Origin: Rhizobium hidalgonense
Lineage (GTDB): Bacteria > Pseudomonadota > Alphaproteobacteria > Rhizobiales > Rhizobiaceae
DNA length: 64,000 nt
Assembly: GCF_002914525.1 (NCBI RefSeq)
Contig: NZ_LODW01000056.1
Span: 1 to 64,000, forward strand
Reading direction: 5' to 3'
A program made the position numbers and the translations under genes. Positions 17,130 through 24,489 of this stretch are shown piece by piece. The notes under the pieces are model-generated. The model did no database searches and was not told the DNA's origin. It worked only from the letters and a program-made list of their open reading frames with translations. How positions within the stretch are numbered: the first letter of the stretch is position 1; each line of letters starts with the position of its first letter.

Positions 17130-17282
17130 AGGGTCGATGACGCCTACATGCTCGGCGATTGCCACCCTCAGTTCGGCTTGAGCGATCTCGAGCTCCGCTT
17201 CAATCTGGCGGCGCTCGGCAGGATCGGCGTTTCTGAGCTCGGCGCGCAGTTCTTCAACGTGAATTTCGAGTGCCATTGCCAT
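17115..17282 (-). CDS. Small helical protein (55 aa)
   Basis: This short minus-strand gene reads MAMALEIHVEELRAELRNAD, then PAERRQIEAELEIAQAELRV and a tail ending in DPAPPF. It is a charged amphipathic helix with heptad-like spacing, probably a coiled coil. GGAG lies nine bases before the ATG at 17282; an ATG at 17291 is too close to that site. The plus-strand frame over the same bases is of poor composition. The family is not known to me, but the gene sits among plasmid-specific genes, and its leader carries copy B of the hairpin element. Confidence 0.7.
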   Translation of the reverse strand: MAMALEIHVEELRAELRNADPAERRQIEAELEIAQAELRVAIAEHVGVIDPAPPF

Positions 17283-17319
17283 CGTCGTCATCTCCTGAAT
17301 GATGTGAAAGACGACGCCC

Positions 17320-17456
17320 GGGGTCGTGAGGATCGGGCCGGGTCGAGGATCGCGTCAGCGACCGGCGGAGCCGGTGAGCGGAGGAACCGATTTTCTGACG
17401 GCGCCCCTCAGGGCGCCGGCTGAAAATTGGAGGGGCCGCGAAGTCCTTGAGGCGGC
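17320..17456 (-). repeat. Conserved hairpin element, copy B
   Basis: CCGATTTTC (17387-17395) pairs with GAAAATTGG (17422-17430). Within it GGCGCCC (17400-17406) pairs with GGGCGCC (17411-17417) around CTCA. ACCGGC/GCCGGT (17361-17375) is a further hairpin, and CGTCAG at 17353-17358 can pair with CTGACG at 17395-17400. The outer flank keeps GTCCTTGA (17443-17450), as in copy A. On the minus strand it forms the leader of the 55-aa gene. The change of the closing pair from G-C to C-G between copies supports a real structure. Confidence 0.6.
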
Positions 17457-17626
17457 GCGAGCCTCGCGGCAGACTTCAAGTATCTGAGCAGACAGTCCTT
17501 GGTCTCGTGTGGCACGACAGGAGGAGTGAAAGCGGGCTCGACGCCCGCTTTCACTCCCGCTAACGCGTGAAAAGTAAGGAACGGCGGAAGCGGCCCCGAT
17601 TGCTCGGGGCCGCTTGGCTTTGCTCT

Positions 17627-17950
17627 TCAGTTCGGGTTGTTCCAGAGGATCACCTTCTTGCTCGGATCGCCGCCGGGTGCCGGTGCGAGGTTGCCGAAGA
17701 TCACGCCGATCTCGGGGGCTTCGAGCTTCACCGAGAGGTATTCCTCGCCGGTCTGCCGCGCGATGCGGTTCCAGGCCGCGCCGATCTCGAAGCCGGTCTT
17801 GCGGTGGATGACGCGGTAGTCAGGAGCTTCTTCGCTCGCCTTCTGAGCGTTCGGGACGATGGCGATGGGGGCGTTGACCCGGATGGTGGCGAAGATGCCT
17901 TCGAGGATGCCGTCGGTCTTCTGCGTGAGCGTTGCGATCGTGGTGGCCAT
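17627..17950 (-). CDS. DUF736 family protein
   Basis: This 107-aa protein starts MATTIATLTQKTDGILEGIF and continues with strand-rich sequence including PDYRVIHRKTGFEIGAAWNR and YLSVKLEAPEIG. It matches DUF736, a family found almost only on alphaproteobacterial plasmids and integrative elements. The RBS AAGGAG stands ten bases before the ATG at 17950. The molecular function is not established. Its upstream region carries two ATTTTGCAAAAT palindromes, likely operator sites. Confidence 0.9.
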   Translation of the reverse strand: MATTIATLTQKTDGILEGIFATIRVNAPIAIVPNAQKASEEAPDYRVIHRKTGFEIGAAWNRIARQTGEEYLSVKLEAPEIGVIFGNLAPAPGGDPSKKVILWNNPN

Positions 17951-18033
17951 GGTGTTGTCTCCTTCGGTTGATCGGGACCATTCCCGATGGCGCACGAAGA
18001 GACGGCCGACCTGCTGCGGTCAGCTCGATCGAA

Positions 18034-18092
18034 AATTTTGCAAAATTCTATTTTCCACCAGGACAAAGAACCGAAATCGAATTTTGCAAAAT
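18034..18092. promoter_or_regulatory. Pair of ATTTTGCAAAAT palindromes
   Basis: AATTTTGCAAAATT at 18034-18047 is a perfect 14-bp palindrome, and ATTTTGCAAAAT at 18081-18092 repeats its 12-bp core. The centres are 46 bp apart. They lie 84-142 bases before the DUF736 gene in an AT-rich island. This arrangement suggests a dimeric repressor binding cooperatively; the protein is unknown. Confidence 0.5.
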
Positions 18093-18562
18093 ATTCGGGC
18101 GAGTCTTACCCCTTCAGGGGTTGGCCGCAAAAGCAGGCGGTCGTCTATACGAGCGACATAAAACGGGAATGGTTCGGGGCAATCGAATGCCGCGACAAAC
18201 CATCGTAGCCGCCCGGTCCAAGTGCTGCGGGATGTCGGCCGCGCCCCTGAACGCTTCGCGCGCATGTCGATCAACATAATAACCCTCGCCCGCTCCCAGC
18301 TGCGGCAGGCGGTGAGCACCCGGCTCGACAGCATTCCTCTGCTGATCGGGGAGGTCGCCGCGGCGACCGCATTGCCGCCTGCAGACCGTGCGACATTCCC
18401 GAGTGAAGCTGTTAGCATGGACGCAGATGCTGATCGTTCCCTACTGTTCGCGCGCATCCGACCATCAAGGCCGTCGGTGGTCACCAGGCACAGCACTATG
18501 GCAAGCAAGCGACCGCCAACGATCTGGGCCCGCCTCATCCGCGGAACCAAACCCGCGTGAGA
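18093..18562. other. Intergenic region between DUF736 and the VapC remnant
   Basis: About 470 bases without a gene that I can support. On the minus strand around 18100-18200 a short stretch reads like the N-terminal motif of DUF1173 proteins (CPEPFPFYVARIDDRLLLRP compared with CREPPVPMYIARMDDQFLI in the gene at 22422). It may be a relic of a second copy, but it is too short to be certain. Confidence 0.35.
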
Positions 18563-18960
18563 TCACAAGGCAACAGGATCCGAGCAAGTCACAAACGGAA
18601 TGCCATAGAGCCCGACATTTTGATCCTCCGAACCAAATACGCTCCCTCCGCCACGGCTTGCGCCATGACCAGATGATCGAAGGGATCCCGATGATGAAGT
18701 GGAAGAGGAGCGAGAGCGATAAGATGCGCGTCCGTGATATCCAGCCGGCCGAAACCTTGATCGGGCAAGATCGCAAGGATCTCTTCTATACCGGCATCAA
18801 GTCTGCCGATCCGCAGCTTCACGGCGATTTCACAGAGGGAGACAGCACTGACGAGCACATCGCGTTGAGGATCGCGGAGAGGGCGACGCGCATGGCTCCC
18901 AAGCCTCTCGTCGTCGTTCAGCCACCACAGCAAGGCATGCGTATCGAGCAGCAGCCTCAC
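18563..18960 (-). pseudogene. VapC-type PIN toxin, frameshifted near its C-terminus
   Basis: The frame from 18960 encodes a PIN-domain ribonuclease (MRLLLDTHALLWWLNDDERL, then VSAVSLCEIAVKLRIGRLD and HRDPFDHLVMAQAVAEGAYL). After LV the in-frame reading turns to RRIKMSGSMAFRL and stops at 18589. Adding one base near 18641 restores SEDQNVGLYGIPFVTCSDPV and a stop at 18563, exactly the expected ending with the last acidic active-site residues. The gene therefore has a one-base deletion in a T-pair, or a sequencing error. The truncated protein lacks the fourth acidic position and is probably inactive. Its ATG overlaps the antitoxin stop. Confidence 0.8.
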
Positions 18961-19223
18961 GTCCCATCTTCCATGGATTTCAGAACATCCGCCGGCAGAC
19001 GATCGAAGTCATCGGCAACTTTGATCTTTCCGCGCAACGCGCCGGGTTTCCGCATGACGGCGTTCGCTGACGGCGGCCCGATTTCGGCGACAACCTTGTG
19101 ATGGGACGTCAGGACAAACCGCTGCCCCTCTTCGACCTGCTTGAGGAAGGACGTCAGGTTGCCCCGAAATTCCCGCACGCCGACATGGCGGGGAGATGGT
19201 ATCTGCTGGCGGGATTGGGGCAT
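18957..19223 (-). CDS. Phd/YefM-type antitoxin of VapBC-like pair
   Basis: This 88-aa protein has the Phd fold (VGVREFRGNLTSFLKQVEEG, then QRFVLTSHHKVVAEIGPP) and a C-terminal toxin-binding tail (DDFDRLPADVLKSMEDGT). The ATG at 19223 has GGAG seven bases before it. Its stop overlaps the toxin ATG by four bases. A TGTGTACACA palindrome at 19249-19258 just upstream is a likely autoregulatory operator. As the toxin is frame-damaged, this antitoxin may now be kept for repression or for protection against related toxins. Confidence 0.85.
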   Translation of the reverse strand: MPQSRQQIPSPRHVGVREFRGNLTSFLKQVEEGQRFVLTSHHKVVAEIGPPSANAVMRKPGALRGKIKVADDFDRLPADVLKSMEDGT

Positions 19224-19248
19224 GGCGAAGCTCCGTTTCAGCCGCAAA

Positions 19249-19258
19249 TGTGTACACA
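19249..19258. promoter_or_regulatory. Operator-like palindrome before the Phd antitoxin
   Basis: TGTGTACACA is a perfect 10-bp palindrome in an AT-rich patch 26 bases before the antitoxin start. Phd-type antitoxins bind such short palindromes in their own promoter. Confidence 0.45.
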
Positions 19259-19308
19259 ATTTTCAAGAAATGCAAGCATTGCCTTCAGCCCATATGGACA
19301 GATGGCGC

Positions 19309-20250
19309 TTACGCGCCATCTCCCGCCGCCTGCCAGACGGAGATGCCGAGTCTGCGGGCCTTGTCGGCGAGATTGCCGGTGATACCGGAGCCGGGGAAGA
19401 TGACGACGCCGGCCGGCATGACCGAGAGCATGTCGTCGTTGCGGCGGAACGGCGCCGCCTTGGCGTGCTTCGTCCAATTCGGCTTGAAGGCGATCTGCGT
19501 CACCTTGCGCGCCTCGGCCCAGCAGGCGGCAATGCGTTCGGCGCCCTTCGGCGAGCCGCCATGCAGCAGCACCATATCAGGATATTTCGTCAGGGCCTGA
19601 TCGAGTTTCGCCCAGATTCGTTCATGATCGTTGTAGTCGATGCCACCGCCGAAGGCGATCTTGGTGCCTGCCGGGATCAGCACCTCGGTCTCGGCGCGGC
19701 GGCGGGCGGATAGAAAGTCTCTGGAGTCGATCATCGCCGCGGTCATGTTGGCGTGGCTGACCTTGGAGCCCGTCCGCGGCCGCCATGCCGACCCGCATTG
19801 GGCTTCGAAGAGGTCGCCCGCATAGTCGCGCATGAACTCGAAGGCGTTGCGGCGTTCCAGCAGCGTGATGCCTTCGGCGACGAGGCGCTCAAGCTCGACG
19901 CTTTTGACCTCCGAGCCGTCCTGCTCGCGCTGACCGTTGCGCTGACTATCCTCATTGCGCTGAAGCTCACGTTGGATCCGTTCACCGGCGCGGTGGAAGA
20001 GGTTGACCACCGACCAGAGCAGGTCTTCGAGATCGGGCTCCAGACGGGTGTCCCCGAGCATTTCGACGAGGGTGTCGAACATGGCGGTCAGCGCCGACTG
20101 GACGAGCGGCTCCTCTGGCAGCGGGCGCGGGTCCGGTTCGTCCTGGAAGGGGCGATGGCCGTAGATCTGCATCTCATAAATGAAGCGGTCGGTCGGAGAA
20201 GATCCGTGATGGGGCTCGAAGGCATCGTCGATGGGAAGGGCAAGGTTCAT
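19309..20250 (-). CDS. DUF2493 (SLOG superfamily) protein
   Basis: This 313-aa protein starts at 20250 with GGAG six bases upstream. Its C-terminal half has the DUF2493 layout: KIAFGGGIDYNDHERIWAKL, DMVLLHGGSPKGAERIAACW, then a segment ending VIFPGSGITGNLADKARRLG. The GGSPKGAE loop and the final GSGIT loop are where this Rossmann-like SLOG fold binds nucleotide-type ligands. The N-terminal 170 residues are helical and polar. The family is common on rhizobial plasmids, and its biochemical role is unknown. A structured GC-rich leader (20251-20576) precedes it, and the Toprim gene lies upstream on the same strand. Confidence 0.88.
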   Translation of the reverse strand: MNLALPIDDAFEPHHGSSPTDRFIYEMQIYGHRPFQDEPDPRPLPEEPLVQSALTAMFDTLVEMLGDTRLEPDLEDLLWSVVNLFHRAGERIQRELQRNEDSQRNGQREQDGSEVKSVELERLVAEGITLLERRNAFEFMRDYAGDLFEAQCGSAWRPRTGSKVSHANMTAAMIDSRDFLSARRRAETEVLIPAGTKIAFGGGIDYNDHERIWAKLDQALTKYPDMVLLHGGSPKGAERIAACWAEARKVTQIAFKPNWTKHAKAAPFRRNDDMLSVMPAGVVIFPGSGITGNLADKARRLGISVWQAAGDGA

Positions 20251-20576
20251 GATGGTCTCCGTCGGTTTGGGGCGCGCCTCTCGCGGCCTGACGGCGATCC
20301 CTGTCCATGCGGCAGATGGGCCGGAACCGCGGCGCCTGACGCCGCGGCCCAGCGAAGCGCCGGGCGGGGACAAGAAGGTTTCTTGCTGCGCGAGGAATGG
20401 CGGGCCGCTCGCGGCCCCAGACAGGGGAAGAAACCTGAGCGACCCGCTGAAGGACCCGTCGCCGTATGGTAAGGGTCGCCTCCCGGCAGGCCCGCGGGCG
20501 CGCCACCGAGCGGCGGTCGCTAGAAGCTGGCCTTGCCTGCGACGCCTTAGCGCCCTCACCTCCCCGACCGGCTCGA
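20251..20576 (-). repeat. Structured GC-rich leader, related hairpin element C
   Basis: AGGTTTCTT (20376-20384) and AAGAAACCT (20428-20436) form a perfect 9-bp stem that encloses GGGCCGC/GCGGCCC (20402-20417). Flanking GC-rich repeats (GGCGCC- and CCGCGG-type) add further pairing. The layout resembles elements A and B: an AT-rich stem around a GC-rich hairpin in the leader of a minus-strand accessory gene. The stem sequence differs, so membership in one family is tentative. No coding sequence is supported here. Confidence 0.45.
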
Positions 20577-21614
20577 TCATGCGGGCAGAAAGGCCAGAGC
20601 GTCTTCCGGGGCGAGCTGTGCCTTGAGATTGGCGATGAGCCGCTCCGGACCGAGCCGGCGCAGATCCTCGTTGAAGTCGCCGAGCTCCGGGGCGAGCACC
20701 AACGGCAGGGTTCCAAGCGCCTGGGCGCGGCGGCTCAGTCCCTCGATGCCGTGCCGGCCGGCGGCATCGGCGTCAGCTGCGATGTAGAGGCGCCGGCACC
20801 CATCGGGCAGCCGGAAGGCGGCAAGATGATTGGCGGTCAGCGCCGAGACCATCGGCATGCCGGGCAACACGCGGGCAAGTGACAGGATGCTTTCGAGGCC
20901 TTCGCCCGCGACTATTACCGGCACCGGGCCATGGAAAGGAAAGCAGAAGCGCACGGCATTGCCGAGCAGCCTGCCGAGCGCGCGGCGGGGATCAGCGACC
21001 TGCGCCTTTCCCTTGCCCTGTGGATCGAGCCATGTGCGATGCACACCGGTGATCACGCCGGAGGGATCGGTCACAGCAGCGATGAGGGCTGGAAAGGTGC
21101 TCGTCCTGCCGGTCACGAGGTCGCGGTAGTAGCACGAGGGATGGAAGCGGAGCGCCTGGTGCAGAGCTGCCCGCAGGATGCCCCGCTGGCGTAAGTAGCT
21201 GTCGGCCAGTGAACCGCTAAGCGGCTCTGTGATCCGGAACAAGCGTCTTGCGCGTTCGTCTGCCGGCCTATCGACCGGCGGAGCGGTGTGGGCGTCGCCC
21301 CTGCGGGACGACGCGGGGATGGGCTGGGGTTCGGTCAGAAAAAGCCGCGCCTCATCAGCGACGTCGCGGAAGTCGGCCAGCCCACAGGCTTCCCGCACGA
21401 GATCGAGCAAGTCGCCATACTGCCCGGTTGCTGCATCGGACCATTTCCCCGCGCGAGAGCCTGTCAAACGGACAAAGAGCGAACGACCCTTGCTATTGGC
21501 GACGTCACCAACGATCCAATAGTCGCCGGCCCGTCGGCCGACAGAGAGATAATGCTTGCACACCGCCTCGGCATCACGCGCGAGACGGTCCGCCAGTTCG
21601 GAGGCGGATGACAT
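20577..21614 (-). CDS. Toprim-domain (primase-like) plasmid protein
   Basis: This 345-aa protein has an N-terminal part with SKGRSLFVRLTGSRAGKWSD and GQYGDLLDLVREACGLADFR, as in plasmid DUF7146/Toprim proteins. The Toprim domain follows: VPVIVAGEGLESILSLARVL and CRRLYIAADADAAGRHGIEG give the conserved Glu and DxD-type metal-binding residues. Such proteins resemble DnaG-type primases without a helicase and may prime plasmid DNA, for example the strand entering by conjugation; that role is inference. The start at 21614 has GGAGGA eight bases upstream. It lies upstream of DUF2493 on the same strand. Confidence 0.88.
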   Translation of the reverse strand: MSSASELADRLARDAEAVCKHYLSVGRRAGDYWIVGDVANSKGRSLFVRLTGSRAGKWSDAATGQYGDLLDLVREACGLADFRDVADEARLFLTEPQPIPASSRRGDAHTAPPVDRPADERARRLFRITEPLSGSLADSYLRQRGILRAALHQALRFHPSCYYRDLVTGRTSTFPALIAAVTDPSGVITGVHRTWLDPQGKGKAQVADPRRALGRLLGNAVRFCFPFHGPVPVIVAGEGLESILSLARVLPGMPMVSALTANHLAAFRLPDGCRRLYIAADADAAGRHGIEGLSRRAQALGTLPLVLAPELGDFNEDLRRLGPERLIANLKAQLAPEDALAFLPA

Positions 21615-22146
21615 AAGGCTTCCTCCGTCACGAGTGGCTGGTGATAGGAAAGACCAAGCGGTCCTGCAGTTTAGGAACAGGCAGCGGTCTGTTGCAGTCT
21701 TCGAAAATGCGGCCCGCTCGGCTCGGCCGGTCGAAGCAACCGTGCACGGAGATACCAGCACTCACCGCCGAGGAAGAAATCACGCTCATGGGACACCTGT
21801 CGAGAGCAAGGAAAGAGCCGGCCTGCGCCGGCGCTCTCCAACCCCGCCAGGCCAACCCTTCTCTGCCCTCCTCTTCCTCTTTCACCAAACTGCCAGCTGC
21901 GGCCGGCTTGAAGGGCTGGGCAACACGCGATGAAAACTCACTTTTTGCTTGCGTAGCCTCTAGTTTTTGGCGGGTTGGCTTCTAATCAACGAACTGTCGA
22001 CTTCTAATTGTCATGCTTGATGGTTCTAATTTGTGGAGGTTGGAACCCAGGTACCGGCGGTTTGCAGGACGACGAATGGAGGAGCGCGGTTGTCGGAGCC
22101 ATCAGCAGACGCATGCGGTGGATGGAGTGCTCGAGCGTGACGATGG
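21615..22146. other. Intergenic region with polypurine leader
   Basis: No gene is supported. On the minus strand near 21860-21890 a polypurine run (GAGGAAGAGGAGGGCAGAGA) precedes a GGAGAGCGCCGGCG-like inverted repeat before the Toprim gene. A very similar order, polypurine run then GGAGAGAGCTCCGGCCGG, is found before the ParB-like gene (39561-39660). The region thus holds a leader that may be shared by both genes. Confidence 0.4.
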
Positions 22147-22377
22147 ATGGTCGTCGGGATCGAGGTAAAAGCGAGCGCCACGGTCAATGCCACCGATTTC
22201 AGGAGCCTGAAGACGCGTGCGGGCAAAAAATTTGCGTTCGCCATCGTTCTTTACGATGGAACCGATGTCGTGCCATTTGGCGATCGGCTTGCCGCACTTC
22301 CCCTTTCCTGCCTATGGCGCCGAAATCGGCCCCAGCGGCCGTGGCGTTTCTATACTAACTATTTTGCACTAGTATAA
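22147..22377 (+). pseudogene. C-terminal remnant of DUF4143-type AAA ATPase
   Basis: This 76-codon frame encodes GIEVKASATVNATDFRSLKT, then FAIVLYDGTDVVPFGDRLAA and PLSCLW. This is the recognisable C-terminal end of the ATP-binding proteins with a DUF4143 domain, normally about 400 residues. Nothing of the ATPase or the rest of the domain remains upstream, so this is a truncated relic. After CLW the frame continues into unrelated sequence. Confidence 0.7.
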
Positions 22378-22378
22378 T
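22350..22378 (+). promoter_or_regulatory. Putative DUF1173 promoter sharing TAACTATTTTG
   Basis: TATAAT at 22373-22378 is a perfect -10 box. TAACTATTTTG at 22356-22366 and the following CTAG are identical to the sequence between the -35 and -10 of the traC promoter. The -35 hexamer at 17-base spacing (CTATAC) is poor, so the element may need an activator. Confidence 0.5.
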
Positions 22379-22421
22379 CCTCGAAGGTCGTGCTACGTCT
22401 TCTATAGGGCTCGATCATCCT

Positions 22422-23636
22422 TTGGTCAGGCAAGCGAGGAACGATGTGCGACAGTTTTTGATCGGCAACCAGGCGTTCGATGACAGTTCTCCGGAGTTTG
22501 CGCCGCAGCTCGAACGCGCGTACGAACAGAAGCTCAGGCCACTTTGCCTGTGTCGGGAACCGCCGGTGCCGATGTACATCGCTCGGATGGATGACCAATT
22601 CCTGATCAAACGCATGCCGCTCTCAGGCCGGCAGCATGAACCCGGATGCCTATCGTACGACCCGCCATATGAGCTATCCGGCCTCGGGCCGTTGATCGGA
22701 AACGCCATCCAGATCGACGCGGCGACCGGTGCGACAATGCTGAGACTCGATTTTTCGCTGTCGAAACGCGGGAACCGATCGACCTCGACGTCGTCTTCCG
22801 AGCCGTCGGAAACGGTGCGAAGCGAACCCAAAAAGCTGTCGCTGAGGGCGATGCTCCATTATCTCTGGGATATGGGGGAGCTCACCGAATGGACGTCCCT
22901 ATGGGCCGGAAGACGCGGCTGGGGTCGCGTGCGCAGCAGCCTGTTGAACGCCGCACGGCAGATGACCGTCCGCGGCGGTCCGCTCAGCGACATCCTGTTT
23001 GTCCCGGAGGTGTTTCACCAGGAGGACAAGGAAGAGATTTCCGCCCGGCGTGCGGCGATGTTGGCCGGTGCTCAGGCAGTTGGTCCCGGGCCGCGCAAAC
23101 TGATGATGATAGTCGCGGAAGTGAAGGAATTCTCACCGGCGCGCAACGGCCAGAAAATACTCGTGCGCCACCTGCCCTTTCCTCTGATGATCGATGAGGG
23201 CGCATGGAAGCGGCTGAACGCCCGATATGAGACCGAACTGGAACTCTGGCGGTCAAACGAAGAGTTCCATCTTGTAGTGGTCGCCACTTTCGGCATATCA
23301 AGCGCCGGCATCGCATCCGTCGAGGAAGTGGCGATGATGGTGGTCAATGTGAACTGGATCCCGTTCGAAAACATCCACGAACAGCGTCTTCTCGACCGGC
23401 TCTCCGGGCTGAAGCGCAGAAGCGTGAAAGGGCTGCGGTTCGACCTTTCACGCGCTCAGCCGATTGCCTCCGTGATGTTGCCGGAAGCAAGGCCGGCGCC
23501 CGTCGCTCTGTTCGTCATTCCGTCGAATGCCGACGAAGACTATGAGGTCGCCCTGAAGGAGATGATTGCCGCGAGGCCCGAGATGACGCTGTGGATCTGG
23601 CGTGTCGCTGAGGGTGAAATGCCGCGCTTGCCATGA
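22422..23636 (+). CDS. DUF1173 family protein
   Basis: This 404-aa protein matches DUF1173 throughout: LRPLCLCREPPVPMYIARMD, PGCLSYDPPYELSGLGPLIG, then KKLSLRAMLHYLWDMGELTE and the end TLWIWRVAEGEMPRLP. The family is found on large plasmids and integrative elements of rhizobia, usually near tra or mobile-element genes. Two conserved Cys-containing motifs near the N-terminus (CLCR and PGC) could bind a metal. Function is not established. Its promoter shares sequence with the traC promoter, which hints at expression together with transfer genes. Confidence 0.9.
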   Translation: MVRQARNDVRQFLIGNQAFDDSSPEFAPQLERAYEQKLRPLCLCREPPVPMYIARMDDQFLIKRMPLSGRQHEPGCLSYDPPYELSGLGPLIGNAIQIDAATGATMLRLDFSLSKRGNRSTSTSSSEPSETVRSEPKKLSLRAMLHYLWDMGELTEWTSLWAGRRGWGRVRSSLLNAARQMTVRGGPLSDILFVPEVFHQEDKEEISARRAAMLAGAQAVGPGPRKLMMIVAEVKEFSPARNGQKILVRHLPFPLMIDEGAWKRLNARYETELELWRSNEEFHLVVVATFGISSAGIASVEEVAMMVVNVNWIPFENIHEQRLLDRLSGLKRRSVKGLRFDLSRAQPIASVMLPEARPAPVALFVIPSNADEDYEVALKEMIAARPEMTLWIWRVAEGEMPRLP

Positions 23637-23813
23637 TCCGCATGAACTCTGCTTCACAGCAGCCGGGTTCCTTGCCAGCATCGCCAAAGTGTTGGTTCAG
23701 TCGGTGCTCAATTGCTGCGAAATGCAAATCGGCCCAATCCTGCTGCTTGGAGCGCAGCCGTAGGCTGGCAACTGCGATCGGACGTTGAGGTCCGCGATGT
23801 TTAGGGCAACCGG

Positions 23814-23870
23814 TTGACCCGAGCGGCCGTCAACACCTATATTAATTCATCTCCATATGGAGTTGAATTA
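23814..23870 (+). promoter_or_regulatory. Promoter and palindromic operator of DUF433/PIN operon
   Basis: TTGACC (23814-23819) and TATATT (23838-23843) are 18 bases apart. A 28-bp palindrome, 23843-23870, with core CTCCATATGGAG and arms TAATTCA/TGAATTA, covers the expected transcription start and has one mismatched pair. This is the usual arrangement for toxin-antitoxin autorepression. Confidence 0.7.
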
Positions 23871-23881
23871 GGACCATCGAC

Positions 23882-24475
23882 ATGAGCGATATGGAATTTA
23901 CGGTTACTGAAGCGAGCTTCTTGGCAGATCGCTCTGCTACCGACGTGCAAAACGCGGTCGACAAGAAGGTCGTCAAATCCACCGTGGTTAAAGTCGGGCC
24001 GCGAGCTCAACGCCTTCTCGGAAGGGCTGAGTTGCGGTTTCTGACGATGGATCGCGAAATTGGTGAAGCCCTGTCTGGCGCAGGCAAACGCCGTCTTTAC
24101 GAGGAACTGTCAAGGCTTCCGGAAAAGGCCACGACGGCGCGATTTGGAGCACTCGTCGTGGATCTTCGAAAAAGCGACGCCAAGCTCAAGAGGAGATTGA
24201 GACTGCTCGAAACGATCAAGGGATCAATCAAAATGAGGGCGGGAGAGCCCTTTATCAAGGGAACCGATATTCCTGCTTATCAAGTGGCTGCCTTGTATCC
24301 TGCCGCTTCTATCGAGGAGATCCTGGAGGATTTTCCCTCGCTCAAGCGTGGCCAAGTTGAACATGCGATCGACTTCGCGCGGGCATATCCTAAAAAGGGG
24401 CGCCCTTATCCGTCGACGTCCCTGAAACGCGGAATTTCCAGCCTTATTAAAAGCGGTGTTTTTGATGATGACTAA
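23882..24475 (+). CDS. DUF433-domain antitoxin
   Basis: This 197-aa protein has two parts. Residues 1-105 contain a winged-helix-like segment (FTVTEASFLADRSATDVQNA). Residues 115-180 are a DUF433 domain (IKMRAGEPFIKGTDIPAYQV, then SIEEILEDFPSLKRGQVEHA). DUF433 proteins commonly act as VapB-type antitoxins beside PIN toxins. The gene ends 14 bases before the PIN gene. A strong palindrome at its promoter fits autorepression by this protein. The pair is intact and probably functional. Confidence 0.85.
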   Translation: MSDMEFTVTEASFLADRSATDVQNAVDKKVVKSTVVKVGPRAQRLLGRAELRFLTMDREIGEALSGAGKRRLYEELSRLPEKATTARFGALVVDLRKSDAKLKRRLRLLETIKGSIKMRAGEPFIKGTDIPAYQVAALYPAASIEEILEDFPSLKRGQVEHAIDFARAYPKKGRPYPSTSLKRGISSLIKSGVFDDD

Positions 24476-24489
24476 GACAAGGTCGCGGA

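Noticed and set aside
17987..18208. A plus-strand frame over the ATTTTGCAAAAT palindromes
   Set aside because: It has no ribosome site, and its sequence is dictated by the palindromes and AT-rich region.
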